In this document: piece after piece, positions 7,765 to 16,273 of the stretch
Layout of the letters: each line of letters opens with the position of its first letter
How positions within the stretch are numbered: position 1 is the stretch's first letter
Assembly (NCBI RefSeq): GCF_003116835.1
Contig: NZ_BFFO01000004.1
Span: 117,960 to 181,959, forward strand
Source: Lactococcus termiticola
GTDB taxonomy: Bacteria > Bacillota > Bacilli > Lactobacillales > Streptococcaceae
Length of the DNA: 64,000 nt
Direction: 5' to 3'
Program-made: the position numbers and the translations under genes
Notes under the pieces: model-generated
Database searches by the model: none
What the model was told of the DNA's origin: nothing
The model's input: only the letters and a program-made list of their open reading frames with translations

Positions 7765-9327
7765 ATGAAAGTTAAAGCTCAAATCGGGATGGTCCTCAAC
7801 CTCGACAAGTGTATCGGCTGTCATACATGTTCAGTAACATGTAAAAACACTTGGACCAATCGCCCAGGAGCAGAATATATGTGGTTCAATAACGTCGAAA
7901 CCAAACCGGGTGTCGGCTATCCAAAACGTTGGGAAGACCAGGAACAATACAAAGGTGGTTGGAAACTCGACAAACATGGTAAATTGACCCTCAAATCTGG
8001 TGGTAAAGTAGAAAAAGCAGCCAGCCTCAAAATTTTCTACAACAACGATATGCCAACAATCGATGACTACTACGAACCTTGGACTTATGATTACCAAAAT
8101 CTTTTTGGTAAAGCACAAAAGCACCAACCAGTTGCTCGTGCAAAATCACAAATCACAGGGAAAACAATGGATCTCCAATGGGGACCAAACTGGGATGACG
8201 ACCTTGCAGGTGGTGAAGCTTCTATCGCTAACGACCCCAATATTGCAAAAATCGAGTCAGACATTAAGGCAAACTTTGAAACAGCCTTCATGATGTACTT
8301 GCCACGTCTTTGCGAACACTGTTTGAACCCAGCCTGTGTGTCAGCTTGTCCAAGTGGCGCCATGTACAAACGTGATGAAGACGGGATTGTCCTCGTCAAT
8401 CAAGACCAATGTAAAGGTTGGCGTTTCTGTATGTCAAGTTGCCCTTACAAAAAAGTTTACTTCAACTGGTCAACCAACAAGGCTGAAAAATGTACTTTCT
8501 GCTACCCACGTATCGAAGAAGGTTTGCCAACCGTATGTTCTGAAACCTGTGTTGGTCGTATCCGTTACATCGGTGTGATGCTTTATGATGCAGACCGTGT
8601 GGCAGAAGCAGCGAGCGAACCTGATGAAAAGCTCCTCTACGAACGTCAACTTGAAGTTTTCCTCGATCCATACGATCCAGAAGTCATTGCTGCAGCGCGT
8701 GCAGAAGGGATTTCTGAAGAAATGCTTGAAGGGGCTCAAAATTCTCCGATTTACAAGATGGTCATCGAAGAAAAAATCGCTTTCCCACTTCACCCAGAAT
8801 ACCGTACGATGCCAATGGTATGGTACTGCCCACCACTTAGCCCAATCATGAGCTATTTCGAAGGTAAAAACACACTTCAAAATCCTGAAATGATTTTCCC
8901 AGGCATTGATGAAATGCGTATTCCAGTGGATTACTTGGCTTCTATCTTGACAGCTGGTAATGTCGAACCTGTCAAACAAGCCCTTTACAAGCTTGCCATG
9001 ATGCGTTTATTCATGCGTGCTCAAACTTCTGGTAAGGCCTTTGACGAGTCTAAACTTGCAGAAGTTGGACTTGATGCAGACACAGCACGTAGCCTTTACC
9101 GTCTCCTTGCCATCGCTAAATATGAAGATCGTTTCGTGATTCCTAAAGCTCACCGTGAAGACTACATGGAAGCTCCTGATAAAGCTCAAGGTGCTGTTGG
9201 TTATGAAGCATGTAACGGTTGCTCACTTGCAGATATGCACGCTTCTATGATTCAAAAAGCCCAAAATGGCACTAAGGGTGCAGACATCTATGCGGAAAGC
9301 TTCTACGGAGGCATATGGCGTGATTAG
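7765..9327 (+). CDS. narH: Respiratory nitrate reductase beta subunit NarH
   Basis: This 520-residue iron-sulfur protein passes electrons from the haem subunit NarI to NarG. Four ferredoxin-type Cys groups are visible: Cys16, 19, 22 and 26; Cys183, 186, 191 and 195; the group starting at Cys216 with Trp219 in place of a ligand (CKGWRFC), as in other NarH proteins with a [3Fe-4S] cluster; and CTFC at 243-246 with the later SETCVGRIRY. An AAAGGA ribosome binding site precedes the ATG. narH overlaps narJ by 8 bases. Codon use looks like that of well-expressed genes. Confidence 0.97.
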   Translation: MKVKAQIGMVLNLDKCIGCHTCSVTCKNTWTNRPGAEYMWFNNVETKPGVGYPKRWEDQEQYKGGWKLDKHGKLTLKSGGKVEKAASLKIFYNNDMPTIDDYYEPWTYDYQNLFGKAQKHQPVARAKSQITGKTMDLQWGPNWDDDLAGGEASIANDPNIAKIESDIKANFETAFMMYLPRLCEHCLNPACVSACPSGAMYKRDEDGIVLVNQDQCKGWRFCMSSCPYKKVYFNWSTNKAEKCTFCYPRIEEGLPTVCSETCVGRIRYIGVMLYDADRVAEAASEPDEKLLYERQLEVFLDPYDPEVIAAARAEGISEEMLEGAQNSPIYKMVIEEKIAFPLHPEYRTMPMVWYCPPLSPIMSYFEGKNTLQNPEMIFPGIDEMRIPVDYLASILTAGNVEPVKQALYKLAMMRLFMRAQTSGKAFDESKLAEVGLDADTARSLYRLLAIAKYEDRFVIPKAHREDYMEAPDKAQGAVGYEACNGCSLADMHASMIQKAQNGTKGADIYAESFYGGIWRD

Positions 9328-9898
9328 TGCTCAAAAACTTGAAGAGCTGAGAAATGCTTATCTTATTTTGGCTCAAATGATGGACTTCCCTGAGGAAGAG
9401 CTTTTGACATCAGACTTTCTGGCTGAAGTCAAAGGACTCTTCCCAGAGACTGAGGAAAAAGCAGAAGTCATCGCCATCCTTGAGGCCTTGCAAGGCAAGA
9501 ATTTGATGGTGCTCAAAGAAGAATACACAGGGATTTTCGAGCTCAACAAGCGGATTACCTTGTATACGACTTATTATCGTTTTGATGATAGTCGTGAACG
9601 TGGTGGCGTGCTTGCTAAGTTGAAAATGCTTTATGAGATGTTTGGGGTCAGCCTTGATGCGGCTGAACTGACAGACTATTTGCCAAGCATGCTTGAGTTT
9701 CTCGGCATGGGCGAATGGGCTGGTGATGAACGTTTAGAGGATTTGCAGCTCCTCTTTGACGTTTTGGAAGATGGTACTTACGAGATCCTTCAAGCTGCGA
9801 AAGAGATCCAAGACGAGCCATATATTCGTCTGATCTCAGTGATTAGAAATACCTTACGCTATGCCCTCATTAACGAAAGGAAAGAAGTAAATGGCTAA
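9320..9898 (+). CDS. narJ: Nitrate reductase molybdenum cofactor assembly chaperone NarJ
   Basis: NarJ is a dedicated chaperone that holds NarG while its cofactors are inserted. I place the start at the GTG at 9320, preceded by an excellent GGAGG eight bases upstream, giving 192 residues. Earlier in-frame ATGs lie inside narH and lack such a site. The start overlaps the narH stop by 8 bases, which indicates coupling. The sequence is helical and acidic with YLILAQMMDFPEE near the N-terminus and YLPSMLEFLGMGEW in the middle, as in the TorD/NarJ family. The family has little sequence identity, so position in the operon is part of the evidence. Confidence 0.93.
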   Translation: MISAQKLEELRNAYLILAQMMDFPEEELLTSDFLAEVKGLFPETEEKAEVIAILEALQGKNLMVLKEEYTGIFELNKRITLYTTYYRFDDSRERGGVLAKLKMLYEMFGVSLDAAELTDYLPSMLEFLGMGEWAGDERLEDLQLLFDVLEDGTYEILQAAKEIQDEPYIRLISVIRNTLRYALINERKEVNG

Positions 9899-10586
9899 TT
9901 TTGGAAGTTTCTTACTTTGGGTTGTTTTCCCATATGCAATGATGCTCTCCTTTGTCTTTGGAACCATCTGGCGCATGAGAAAGCCGGGTTCTGTTACAGC
10001 GAAATCAAGTGAATTGATGGAGAAGAAAACGCTGATTTGGGGTTCAATCCTCTTTCACCTTGGTCTGCTCGGTGTCCTTGGTGGACACATTATCGGGATT
10101 TTCATTCCGGAGTCTTGGACACAAGCGATTGGCATCAGCAATGAAATCTACCACAAAGTGCTTGCTCTCGGCTTTGGTGGTGTCTTCGGTGTCATGTTGC
10201 TTATCGGTGTGATTACCTTGGCTTACCGTCGCTTTAGCAATCCACGCGTCTTTGCGACCTCATCAATCAATGACAATATCGTTATTATTGCCTTGACCAT
10301 TACGATTGTCCTTGGCATGCTCAGTTCTTTCTGGGCGGGTCCAATGACACCAGGATTTGACTACCGTACAACGATTTCTATCTGGGGACGGACACTCTTC
10401 GTCCTTCATCCTCAATATGAATTGATGGCAAATATTCCATTGTTTTATAAACTGCACATCATCTGTGGCTTTGCGATGTTTGGCTTCTTCCCTTACACCC
10501 GTCTCGTCCATGCCCTTTATGTGCCAATGCAGTATCTGACACGTCGTTTTGTGGTTTATCGTCGTTATCCTGGAAAAAATTTTTAG
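9891..10586 (+). CDS. narI: Respiratory nitrate reductase gamma subunit NarI (cytochrome b)
   Basis: This 231-residue membrane subunit takes electrons from quinol and passes them through two b-type haems to NarH. About five hydrophobic segments are visible. Candidate haem ligands are the histidines in ILFHLGLLGVLGGH in the second segment and in LHIICGFAMFGFFPYTRLVH in the last. These correspond to the paired His of known NarI proteins. It overlaps narJ by 8 bases. The enzyme needs haem and a quinone, which many lactic acid bacteria do not make fully themselves. No haem or menaquinone gene is in this window. Confidence 0.95.
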   Translation: MANFGSFLLWVVFPYAMMLSFVFGTIWRMRKPGSVTAKSSELMEKKTLIWGSILFHLGLLGVLGGHIIGIFIPESWTQAIGISNEIYHKVLALGFGGVFGVMLLIGVITLAYRRFSNPRVFATSSINDNIVIIALTITIVLGMLSSFWAGPMTPGFDYRTTISIWGRTLFVLHPQYELMANIPLFYKLHIICGFAMFGFFPYTRLVHALYVPMQYLTRRFVVYRRYPGKNF

Positions 10587-10673
10587 AAAATATTTCAGCA
10601 AAATTGGAATTAAGGAAAAGACGAAAAGGAATGTATCGTCAAAATAAGTTCCACAATCAGATAGGAGGTTTAA

Positions 10674-11791
10674 ATGAAAATTATTTCACTCTTTAATAAC
10701 AAAGGTGGTGTTGGTAAATCGACTCTAAGTTACCATTTGGGATGTGCTCTGGCAGAGCTAGGAAAACGAGTTCTTTTTGTTGATCTGGATCCTCAGTGCA
10801 ATTTGACGATTAACTCAATGTTTGAGGAAGAACTGGAAGATATTTGGGCAAAGGAAGAGCCTTATATGGAGGATTTTTCAAGTGCACGAGCAAATTTCGG
10901 TGATGAAATATTGGAATCACCACGATCTGTTCATTTCCTACTAAAACCTGTACAAGATGGACAAAATGATATTGATAATCTTCCACCTGCAAAAGAATTA
11001 AGAGAAAATTTGTGGATTTTGCCCGGAAGATTATCTCTATATCAGTTTGAAGCAACAATTTCAGACCGTTGGAATCGACTATATGAAGGGGATCCACTGA
11101 GTATAAGGACTATAACCGCTTTTAGGACACTATGTCAAGAGTACGGTGATAAGTATAATTGTGATTATGTTATTGTGGATACTTCATCAAGTTTGGGAGT
11201 CATGAATAAAACAATTATTTCAACAGTAGATGGATTTTTTGTTCCAACACTTCCAGACATGTTTAGTCTGTATGGAATAAAGAATATTGGAAGTTCATTG
11301 AGTGGCAGAAGCAGTTTGATACGATTAAAAAACTTATTGGAGAGAATAAGGTAGCTAAATTTCCAGAACACTTTGTTCAATTTATAGGATTTACCATCTA
11401 TAATGCAAAAAAATATTCACCTACAAAAAATCCAAACAAATATAACTTAGCTTCTGCCCATTACAGGTATGTCAACTTAATCCCTGAGATTATCAAGGAA
11501 AATATTCAACCAAATAACATAGCTAATATTGGAGATGATGCTCTAAAAACACCTATAGGTGAAGATAGTGTAATGTATACTCATAACACTTTCCCATCAG
11601 TCGCACAAGGCTTAAAATGTCCGATGTGGCTAGTTCCTGAAACATATAAGAAATATAAAGAAGAAAAAACTGAATACATAAGTGAGAACGATATTCAATA
11701 TAATGGTGGTGCAGCTGGAGCATATAGAAAGACTTTAGAAGCTTATAAAGTCTTTGCTGCAGATGTTATGAAGCGTTCAGAAGTATTATAA
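10674..11791 (+). pseudogene. ParA-family ATPase gene, interrupted by a one-base frameshift
   Basis: The first part (10674-11354, 226 residues) is a ParA/MinD-type ATPase with the deviant Walker A motif NNKGGVGKST near the N-terminus, the FVDLDPQCNL segment and VIVDTSSSLG. The protein then runs into noise and stops. Adding one A at about 11291 (GGAAG to GGAAAG) restores a continuous frame of about 372 residues to 11791. The restored part reads IGKFIEWQKQFDTIKKLIGE, then FVQFIGFTIYNAKKY, and ends near FAADVMKRSEVL. No ParB partner is next to it. It is more AT-rich than the nar and mob genes around it, suggesting acquisition. A sequencing error is the alternative explanation. Confidence 0.75.
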
Positions 11792-11838
11792 TTGTTCGAG
11801 GAAGAGACACATTCACTTTATTAAGATAAATTACTCTT

Positions 11839-12372
11839 TCAGGCTTCATTATGATTCACTAATTCCTCATCTGGAAGTTGGATGGCCGAAGCAGCTAACT
11901 GATTTAAAAATCCAATCACTCGGCGTTGACCTGTTTGAAGATAGCTTTCAATATCGTCAGCTGAAAAACGGAGATATGCGATGGTGAAATGATTTTCAGC
12001 ATATTGATTAGGCTGACGCATCAAGCTTCTTAGGGAATTTATGGAGATTTCGGGGTTATCAACAGACAGGATCAAATAGTCTTGAGCTTGTCCTTGAGGA
12101 AAGTGCTTAGCCACACTGTAAAGTGCCGAGAGTGGCCCTTCACCAGAGAAATCGGAATGATCAAGTTGGATATGGCCACCGGCTAAGTCCTGCTTGATTT
12201 TTTCATAGTTTGTGGCTGATGCTGAGATAAAGACCTCATCAGAGACTTGCTTGAGCTTGTCAAAAGCGATCTCAAGCCAGCTTTGACCGAGTCTTTCATC
12301 AAAAAATAAGGCCTTGTCGCCTTGCTTAAAGCGGGAGGATTTTCCTCCAGCTAGTAAAATTCCTATTGTCAT
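11839..12372 (-). CDS. mobA: Molybdenum cofactor guanylyltransferase MobA
   Basis: This 177-residue enzyme adds GMP to molybdopterin to make MGD, the form used by nitrate reductase and formate dehydrogenase-like enzymes. The nucleotide-binding LLAGGKSSRF motif is at the N-terminus, followed by the family segments GDKAL and LILSVDNPEIS (the metal-binding Asp region). It is slightly short for MobA (about 190-200). It is divergent from mobB with only 28 bases between the start codons, so the two share a compact regulatory region. Confidence 0.9.
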   Translation of the reverse strand: MTIGILLAGGKSSRFKQGDKALFFDERLGQSWLEIAFDKLKQVSDEVFISASATNYEKIKQDLAGGHIQLDHSDFSGEGPLSALYSVAKHFPQGQAQDYLILSVDNPEISINSLRSLMRQPNQYAENHFTIAYLRFSADDIESYLQTGQRRVIGFLNQLAASAIQLPDEELVNHNEA

Positions 12373-12400
12373 AGCTTTATTTTAACATAAGAAAGAAATC

Positions 12401-12889
12401 ATGAAAATTTTACAAATCGCTGGACGAAAGAAATCTGGAAAGACGACGACCACCATTGATTTTATCAAGGCTGCCCGCGAGCTCGATCTTAAAGTGGCGA
12501 CCTTTAAGCACAGCCACCACTGCGTTGCAATGGATGTCGAAGGGACGGACACCGCCCGTTTTTCCGAGGCTGGTTGCCAGCAGGTGGCCCTGTCTAATGA
12601 TTCTGGCTTTTTCTGGCATGAAGTCAGAAAGCCCAAGCGCTTAGAAGAAGAAATCCGCGACTTCGTGGATCCAGATACAGACATCGTCTTCACAGAGAGC
12701 TTCAACCATGAGGCACTCCCTAAGCTCTTACTGGTCCGACCGGAAGATGACTCAGAAAGTCTTGACAAATTTAAGCCAGCAGATTATATTGCGAGCATTT
12801 ATAATGAAGCGGATTTCACGGATAAGATTGACCTGTCCACAGAAGCTTTAAGAAAAGCCTGGCTCAAGGCCTGGCTAGCCGAGGCTTAA
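12401..12889 (+). CDS. mobB: Molybdopterin-guanine dinucleotide biosynthesis protein MobB
   Basis: MobB is a P-loop GTP-binding protein that assists MobA. The Walker A motif GRKKSGKTT is at residues about 8-16, followed by the FKHSHHCVAMDVEGTDTARF region, the usual MobB pattern with His and Asp residues. The C-terminal half carries FTESFNHEALPKLLLVR. At 162 residues the length is normal. It starts a plus-strand run: mobB, apbE, two FMN-reductase genes, an AHSA1-like gene and narK. Confidence 0.92.
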   Translation: MKILQIAGRKKSGKTTTTIDFIKAARELDLKVATFKHSHHCVAMDVEGTDTARFSEAGCQQVALSNDSGFFWHEVRKPKRLEEEIRDFVDPDTDIVFTESFNHEALPKLLLVRPEDDSESLDKFKPADYIASIYNEADFTDKIDLSTEALRKAWLKAWLAEA

Positions 12890-12891
12890 AG

Positions 12892-13839
12892 ATGAAACAA
12901 GCCTCAAGACAAGTCCAAATGATGGGCACGACCATCGACCTGCTTTTTGAAGCAGAAGAAGGGCTGCTAGAAGCCCTTCTCGATGAAGCCATCGAGCGAC
13001 TCAAGCTTTATAATCATCGCTTTTCTGCTAATGATGCGGATTCTGAGCTCTCAGCGATTAACCAGGCAGCGGGATTGAACGCCGTCAGTGTGCAAGGAGA
13101 ACTTTATGAACTCATCAAAAAGGGTAAAGAGGAGAGCTTAGCTGAGCCGAGTAATCTCGACATCGCCCTGGGCCCAGTCGTTCAAAGCTGGCGGATTGGT
13201 TTTGATGATGCCAGAAAGCCTTCTGAGCAGGAAATTGAGCAGGCCTTAAAGCTGACGGATCCAGAGCAAATCCAGCTCAACGATGCTGAACAGTCGGTTT
13301 TTCTGGCGAGATCTGGCATGAAAATCGATCTGGGTGCCCTGGCCAAAGGTTATATTGCTGACTTGCTCATGGCCTGGCTGAAGACGAGGCCGGTCCAGTC
13401 CGCCTTAATCAATCTGGGGGGCAATGTCCTTGTCTACGGCGATAATTCTAAGCAGCCAGATGGCCTCTGGTGGATTGGCCTGCAAGCGCCCGGCTCAAAA
13501 AGAGGCCAACACATGGGCCTCATCCCTATCCAGAATGCTTCGCTCGTCACCTCTGGCATCTACGAACGCCAGTTTGAGCTGGACGGTCAGTGCTATCATC
13601 ATATCTTTGACCGGAAGACAGGCCAGCCCATCGAGACAGAGATGGCCAGCCTGACCATCCAAGCCAGTTCTTCACTGGCCTGTGAAATCTGGAGCAGCCG
13701 ACTTTTTGGTCTGGACCTCTGGACGGCCATGTCAACCATTAATGCTGTTCCCGACATCGAAGGAATTATCGTTTTAAAAAATCAGAAAATCTTGCTGTCT
13801 GACGGCATGAAAAATAAATTCCAGGCCCTGCCTGAATAG
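12892..13839 (+). CDS. apbE: FAD:protein FMN transferase ApbE
   Basis: ApbE takes FMN from FAD and joins it covalently to a Ser or Thr in target flavoproteins, using magnesium. Family motifs are seen: MMGTTIDLLF at the start, LDIALGPVVQSWRIGF, IDLGALAKGYIADLL, SALINLGGNVLVYG, and SGIYERQF followed by YHHIFDRKTGQPI. There is no signal peptide or lipobox, so this is a cytosolic ApbE, unlike the lipoprotein form that acts outside the cell. It starts two bases after mobB. The likely target is the tail of the gene two positions downstream, which carries DATTGAS twice. Confidence 0.92.
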   Translation: MKQASRQVQMMGTTIDLLFEAEEGLLEALLDEAIERLKLYNHRFSANDADSELSAINQAAGLNAVSVQGELYELIKKGKEESLAEPSNLDIALGPVVQSWRIGFDDARKPSEQEIEQALKLTDPEQIQLNDAEQSVFLARSGMKIDLGALAKGYIADLLMAWLKTRPVQSALINLGGNVLVYGDNSKQPDGLWWIGLQAPGSKRGQHMGLIPIQNASLVTSGIYERQFELDGQCYHHIFDRKTGQPIETEMASLTIQASSSLACEIWSSRLFGLDLWTAMSTINAVPDIEGIIVLKNQKILLSDGMKNKFQALPE

Positions 13840-13854
13840 AAAAGAGGAGAATCA

Positions 13855-14460
13855 ATGAAATTGATTGGTCTCGTTGGTACTAATAATGCCAACTCTACAA
13901 ATCGCAAGCTCCTTCAATTCATTCAAAAGCACTTTGAAAAAGATGCTGAGATCGAATTGATCGAAATCAAAGATTTGCCGATGTTTAACAAACCGGCAGA
14001 AAAGAAGTTACCAGAAGTGGTTACTGAGATGGCGGTTAAGATTGATGCAGCCGACGGTGTGATTATCGCAACGCCTGAGTATGATCACGCGATTCCAGCA
14101 AGCCTCATGAATGCTCTTGCTTGGCTATCCTATGGTATCTATCCATTCTTGAATAAGCCGGTAATGATTACAGGAGCTTCCTATGGTACGCTAGGTTCAT
14201 CACGTGCCCAGCAGCAGCTCCGCCAGATTCTGGATGCACCAGAGCTCAAGGCCAGTGTGATGCCAGGCTCTGAATTCTTGCTCAGTCACTCCCTCCAGGC
14301 TTTTGATAGTGAGGGGAATCTCAATGATATTGAGCTTACTCAAAAGCTTGAAGCCTTGTTCACTGACTTCCGCCTTTTTGTCAAAATGAATGAAAAATTG
14401 AGTCATGCCCAAGCTCTTTTGCAAAAAGAAGCGGAAGACTTTGACTGGGAAACACTTTAA
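13855..14460 (+). CDS. NAD(P)H-dependent FMN reductase-family protein
   Basis: This 201-residue flavodoxin-like protein is of the NADPH-dependent FMN reductase (FMN_red) family. It shows the opening GLVGTNNANSTNRKLLQF strand-loop-helix for phosphate binding, ADGVIIATPEYDHAIPASL (the ATPEY flavin motif), and ITGASYGTLGSSRAQQQLRQ. A GAGGAG ribosome binding site precedes it. It resembles the first 185 residues of the next gene, so the two are probably duplicates, one with an added C-terminal part. The electron acceptor is unknown. Azo compounds, quinones or a flavinylated partner are possible. Confidence 0.88.
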   Translation: MKLIGLVGTNNANSTNRKLLQFIQKHFEKDAEIELIEIKDLPMFNKPAEKKLPEVVTEMAVKIDAADGVIIATPEYDHAIPASLMNALAWLSYGIYPFLNKPVMITGASYGTLGSSRAQQQLRQILDAPELKASVMPGSEFLLSHSLQAFDSEGNLNDIELTQKLEALFTDFRLFVKMNEKLSHAQALLQKEAEDFDWETL

Positions 14461-14475
14461 GAGAGGAGCTGAGAT

Positions 14476-15708
14476 ATGAAATTAGTTGCACTTGTTGGCT
14501 CAAATGCTGAGCAATCCTATAATCGCATGCTTTTGCAGTACATCCAAAAGCAATTCAAACTCAAATTTGAACTTGAACTTTTAGAAATTAAAGATGTACC
14601 AATGTTTAATCAAGACGAAGCAGAACTGCATAAAGACAACTTTGCTTTGACTTATATTAACAATAAAATCGAACGTGCAGACGGGGTTATCATTGCCACA
14701 CCTGAGCATAATCATACCATCACAGCTGCTTTGAAAAGCACGCTTGAATGGCTTTCTTTCAACCTTCATCCTTTTGAAAATAAGCCTGTTATGATTATCG
14801 GTGCCTCATACTATGACCAAGGCTCGTCTCGTGCCCAGCTCCAACTGCGTCAAATTCTTGATGCCCCAGGTGTGAATGCTTATGTTTTGCCAGGCAATGA
14901 ATTCCTCCTCGGTAAAGCTAAAGAAGCCTTTGATAATGAAGGCAATATCACCAATCAAGGCACAGTACAATTCTTGGAAAGCTGTCTTGACAATTTTATT
15001 AAATACATTGAGGTGGTCACACCATTGAAAGTACCTAAACCAATCGCTTCTGAAGATCTCGACTGCAATCATCCGATTAAAACAACGATTTCTGGGATTG
15101 ACCCAGATGATCCAGAATGGTTGGAAAAAGCGGCTGCACAGGTCGGTGCAGTCTCTGGCGATAGCTATGTCAAATTGGATAATGGCCTCTTGACCGTTGA
15201 CCAACTCAACATGTTCCTCCAAGCCATGCCATTTGAGTTGACTTATTCAGATGATAATAACCAATTCCTCTATTATAATAATCAGGCGCAAGAAGCTTCT
15301 ACGATGTTGGCGCAACGTGTTCCCGAGCAAGTCGGTAACCGTTTGAGTACAGTTCACGGTTCATTACAAGCAGCGCGTATGAAAAATGTAGAATGGGTGA
15401 TTGGCAGCCTCCGCAATAACAATCAAGAATACGTTCGTACCGTTATTCCTGGGACACCAGAAAGCTTGATTAACGTTCACAATTACCAAGCCATGTATTA
15501 TCCCAATGGTAATTTTGCTGGGATCAATGAAATTGTCTTTAACTTCAAACCTTGGCTTGACTGGTACTTGAAAGAAACAGGTCAACGTTTGGTTGGTGGG
15601 AATGCTGGCGCAGCCGATGCGACGACCGGTGCGTCAGATGCTGGCGGACATGGTGGAGGCCATGCAGCACCTACAGCTGATGCGACGACGGGTGCTTCAA
15701 GCCATTAG
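14476..15708 (+). CDS. FMN reductase-PAS fusion with flavinylation-motif tail
   Basis: This 410-residue protein has three parts. Residues 1-185 are an FMN_red flavodoxin-like domain (ADGVIIATPEHNHTI, IIGASYYDQGSSRAQLQL). Residues about 230-372 resemble the PAS-like domain found at the end of DUF438 proteins (LTVDQLNMFLQAMPFELTY, VHNYQAMYYPNGNFAGINE). Residues 374-410 are a Gly/Ala/His-rich tail with two DATTGAS motifs (381-387 and 402-408), which match the ApbE target pattern Dxx(S/T)GA(S/T). No signal peptide is present. I infer a cytosolic flavoprotein carrying FMN covalently on its mobile tail, reduced by NAD(P)H through the first domain. The physiological acceptor is unknown. Confidence 0.85.
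   Translation: MKLVALVGSNAEQSYNRMLLQYIQKQFKLKFELELLEIKDVPMFNQDEAELHKDNFALTYINNKIERADGVIIATPEHNHTITAALKSTLEWLSFNLHPFENKPVMIIGASYYDQGSSRAQLQLRQILDAPGVNAYVLPGNEFLLGKAKEAFDNEGNITNQGTVQFLESCLDNFIKYIEVVTPLKVPKPIASEDLDCNHPIKTTISGIDPDDPEWLEKAAAQVGAVSGDSYVKLDNGLLTVDQLNMFLQAMPFELTYSDDNNQFLYYNNQAQEASTMLAQRVPEQVGNRLSTVHGSLQAARMKNVEWVIGSLRNNNQEYVRTVIPGTPESLINVHNYQAMYYPNGNFAGINEIVFNFKPWLDWYLKETGQRLVGGNAGAADATTGASDAGGHGGGHAAPTADATTGASSH
15616..15699 (+). other. Two ApbE-type flavinylation motifs (DATTGAS)
   Basis: The codons at 15616-15636 and 15679-15699 both encode DATTGAS, separated by a Gly/His-rich linker. The known ApbE recognition pattern is Asp-x-x-Ser/Thr-Gly-Ala-Ser/Thr, with FMN attached to the last residue. 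The predicted sites are therefore Ser387 and Ser408. Confidence 0.75.
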
Positions 15709-15718
15709 AAAGTAAAAC

Positions 15719-16204
15719 ATGATTGAAATTCAAACAAGAATGCTGATTAAAGCGCCAACTGAAGCAGTCTATCAGTCTTTTATCAATCCTGACCGCATCG
15801 GAAACTTCTGGTTTTCAAATGCTTCAGCGACTTGGGAAGTGGATAAAGAAATTCAGCTCAGCTACGAAGAATTTGAAGGTAAAGTTGACCTTCGCGTCCT
15901 TGACCTCAAAGAAAACAGTCGAATCATCTTTGAATGGGGACCAAGTTCAGACAGTCGAGTGGTGACTATTGCTATTAAAGCACTTGGTCCTGCTCAAAGT
16001 TTGGTAGAAGTCAAAGAACAAGGTTTTAAGGATTTTGAAGGTTTGCTGACAGACCCTAATCTTTCGGAAATTCTCAGCTTTGAGTATGAAGATATTCTCG
16101 ATAGTCTGATGGGGGGGAAAGCAGGTTGGACCTTTATGCTCACTTGTCTCAAAGCCTACCTCGAATCAGGCATTACAAGTTTAAGAACAGGTTTGATGCC
16201 TTAA
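15719..16204 (+). CDS. AHSA1/SRPBCC-domain protein
   Basis: This 161-residue protein resembles the AHSA1/START-like fold: an opening RMLIKAPTEAVYQSFINPDR, then GNFWFSNASATWEVDKE and RIIFEWGP, ending with a helix GWTFMLTCLKAYLESG. Such proteins bind small hydrophobic ligands or act as co-chaperones. The specific role is unknown. It sits 10 bases after the flavinylation-motif gene and before narK, so it is probably cotranscribed with the redox genes. Confidence 0.8.
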   Translation: MIEIQTRMLIKAPTEAVYQSFINPDRIGNFWFSNASATWEVDKEIQLSYEEFEGKVDLRVLDLKENSRIIFEWGPSSDSRVVTIAIKALGPAQSLVEVKEQGFKDFEGLLTDPNLSEILSFEYEDILDSLMGGKAGWTFMLTCLKAYLESGITSLRTGLMP

Positions 16205-16273
16205 AAATATTATGCTGCTTGGCTGACTTTTTGGCCAGACAGTCATTAGAAAAGGAAAACAAAACTAAAAACA

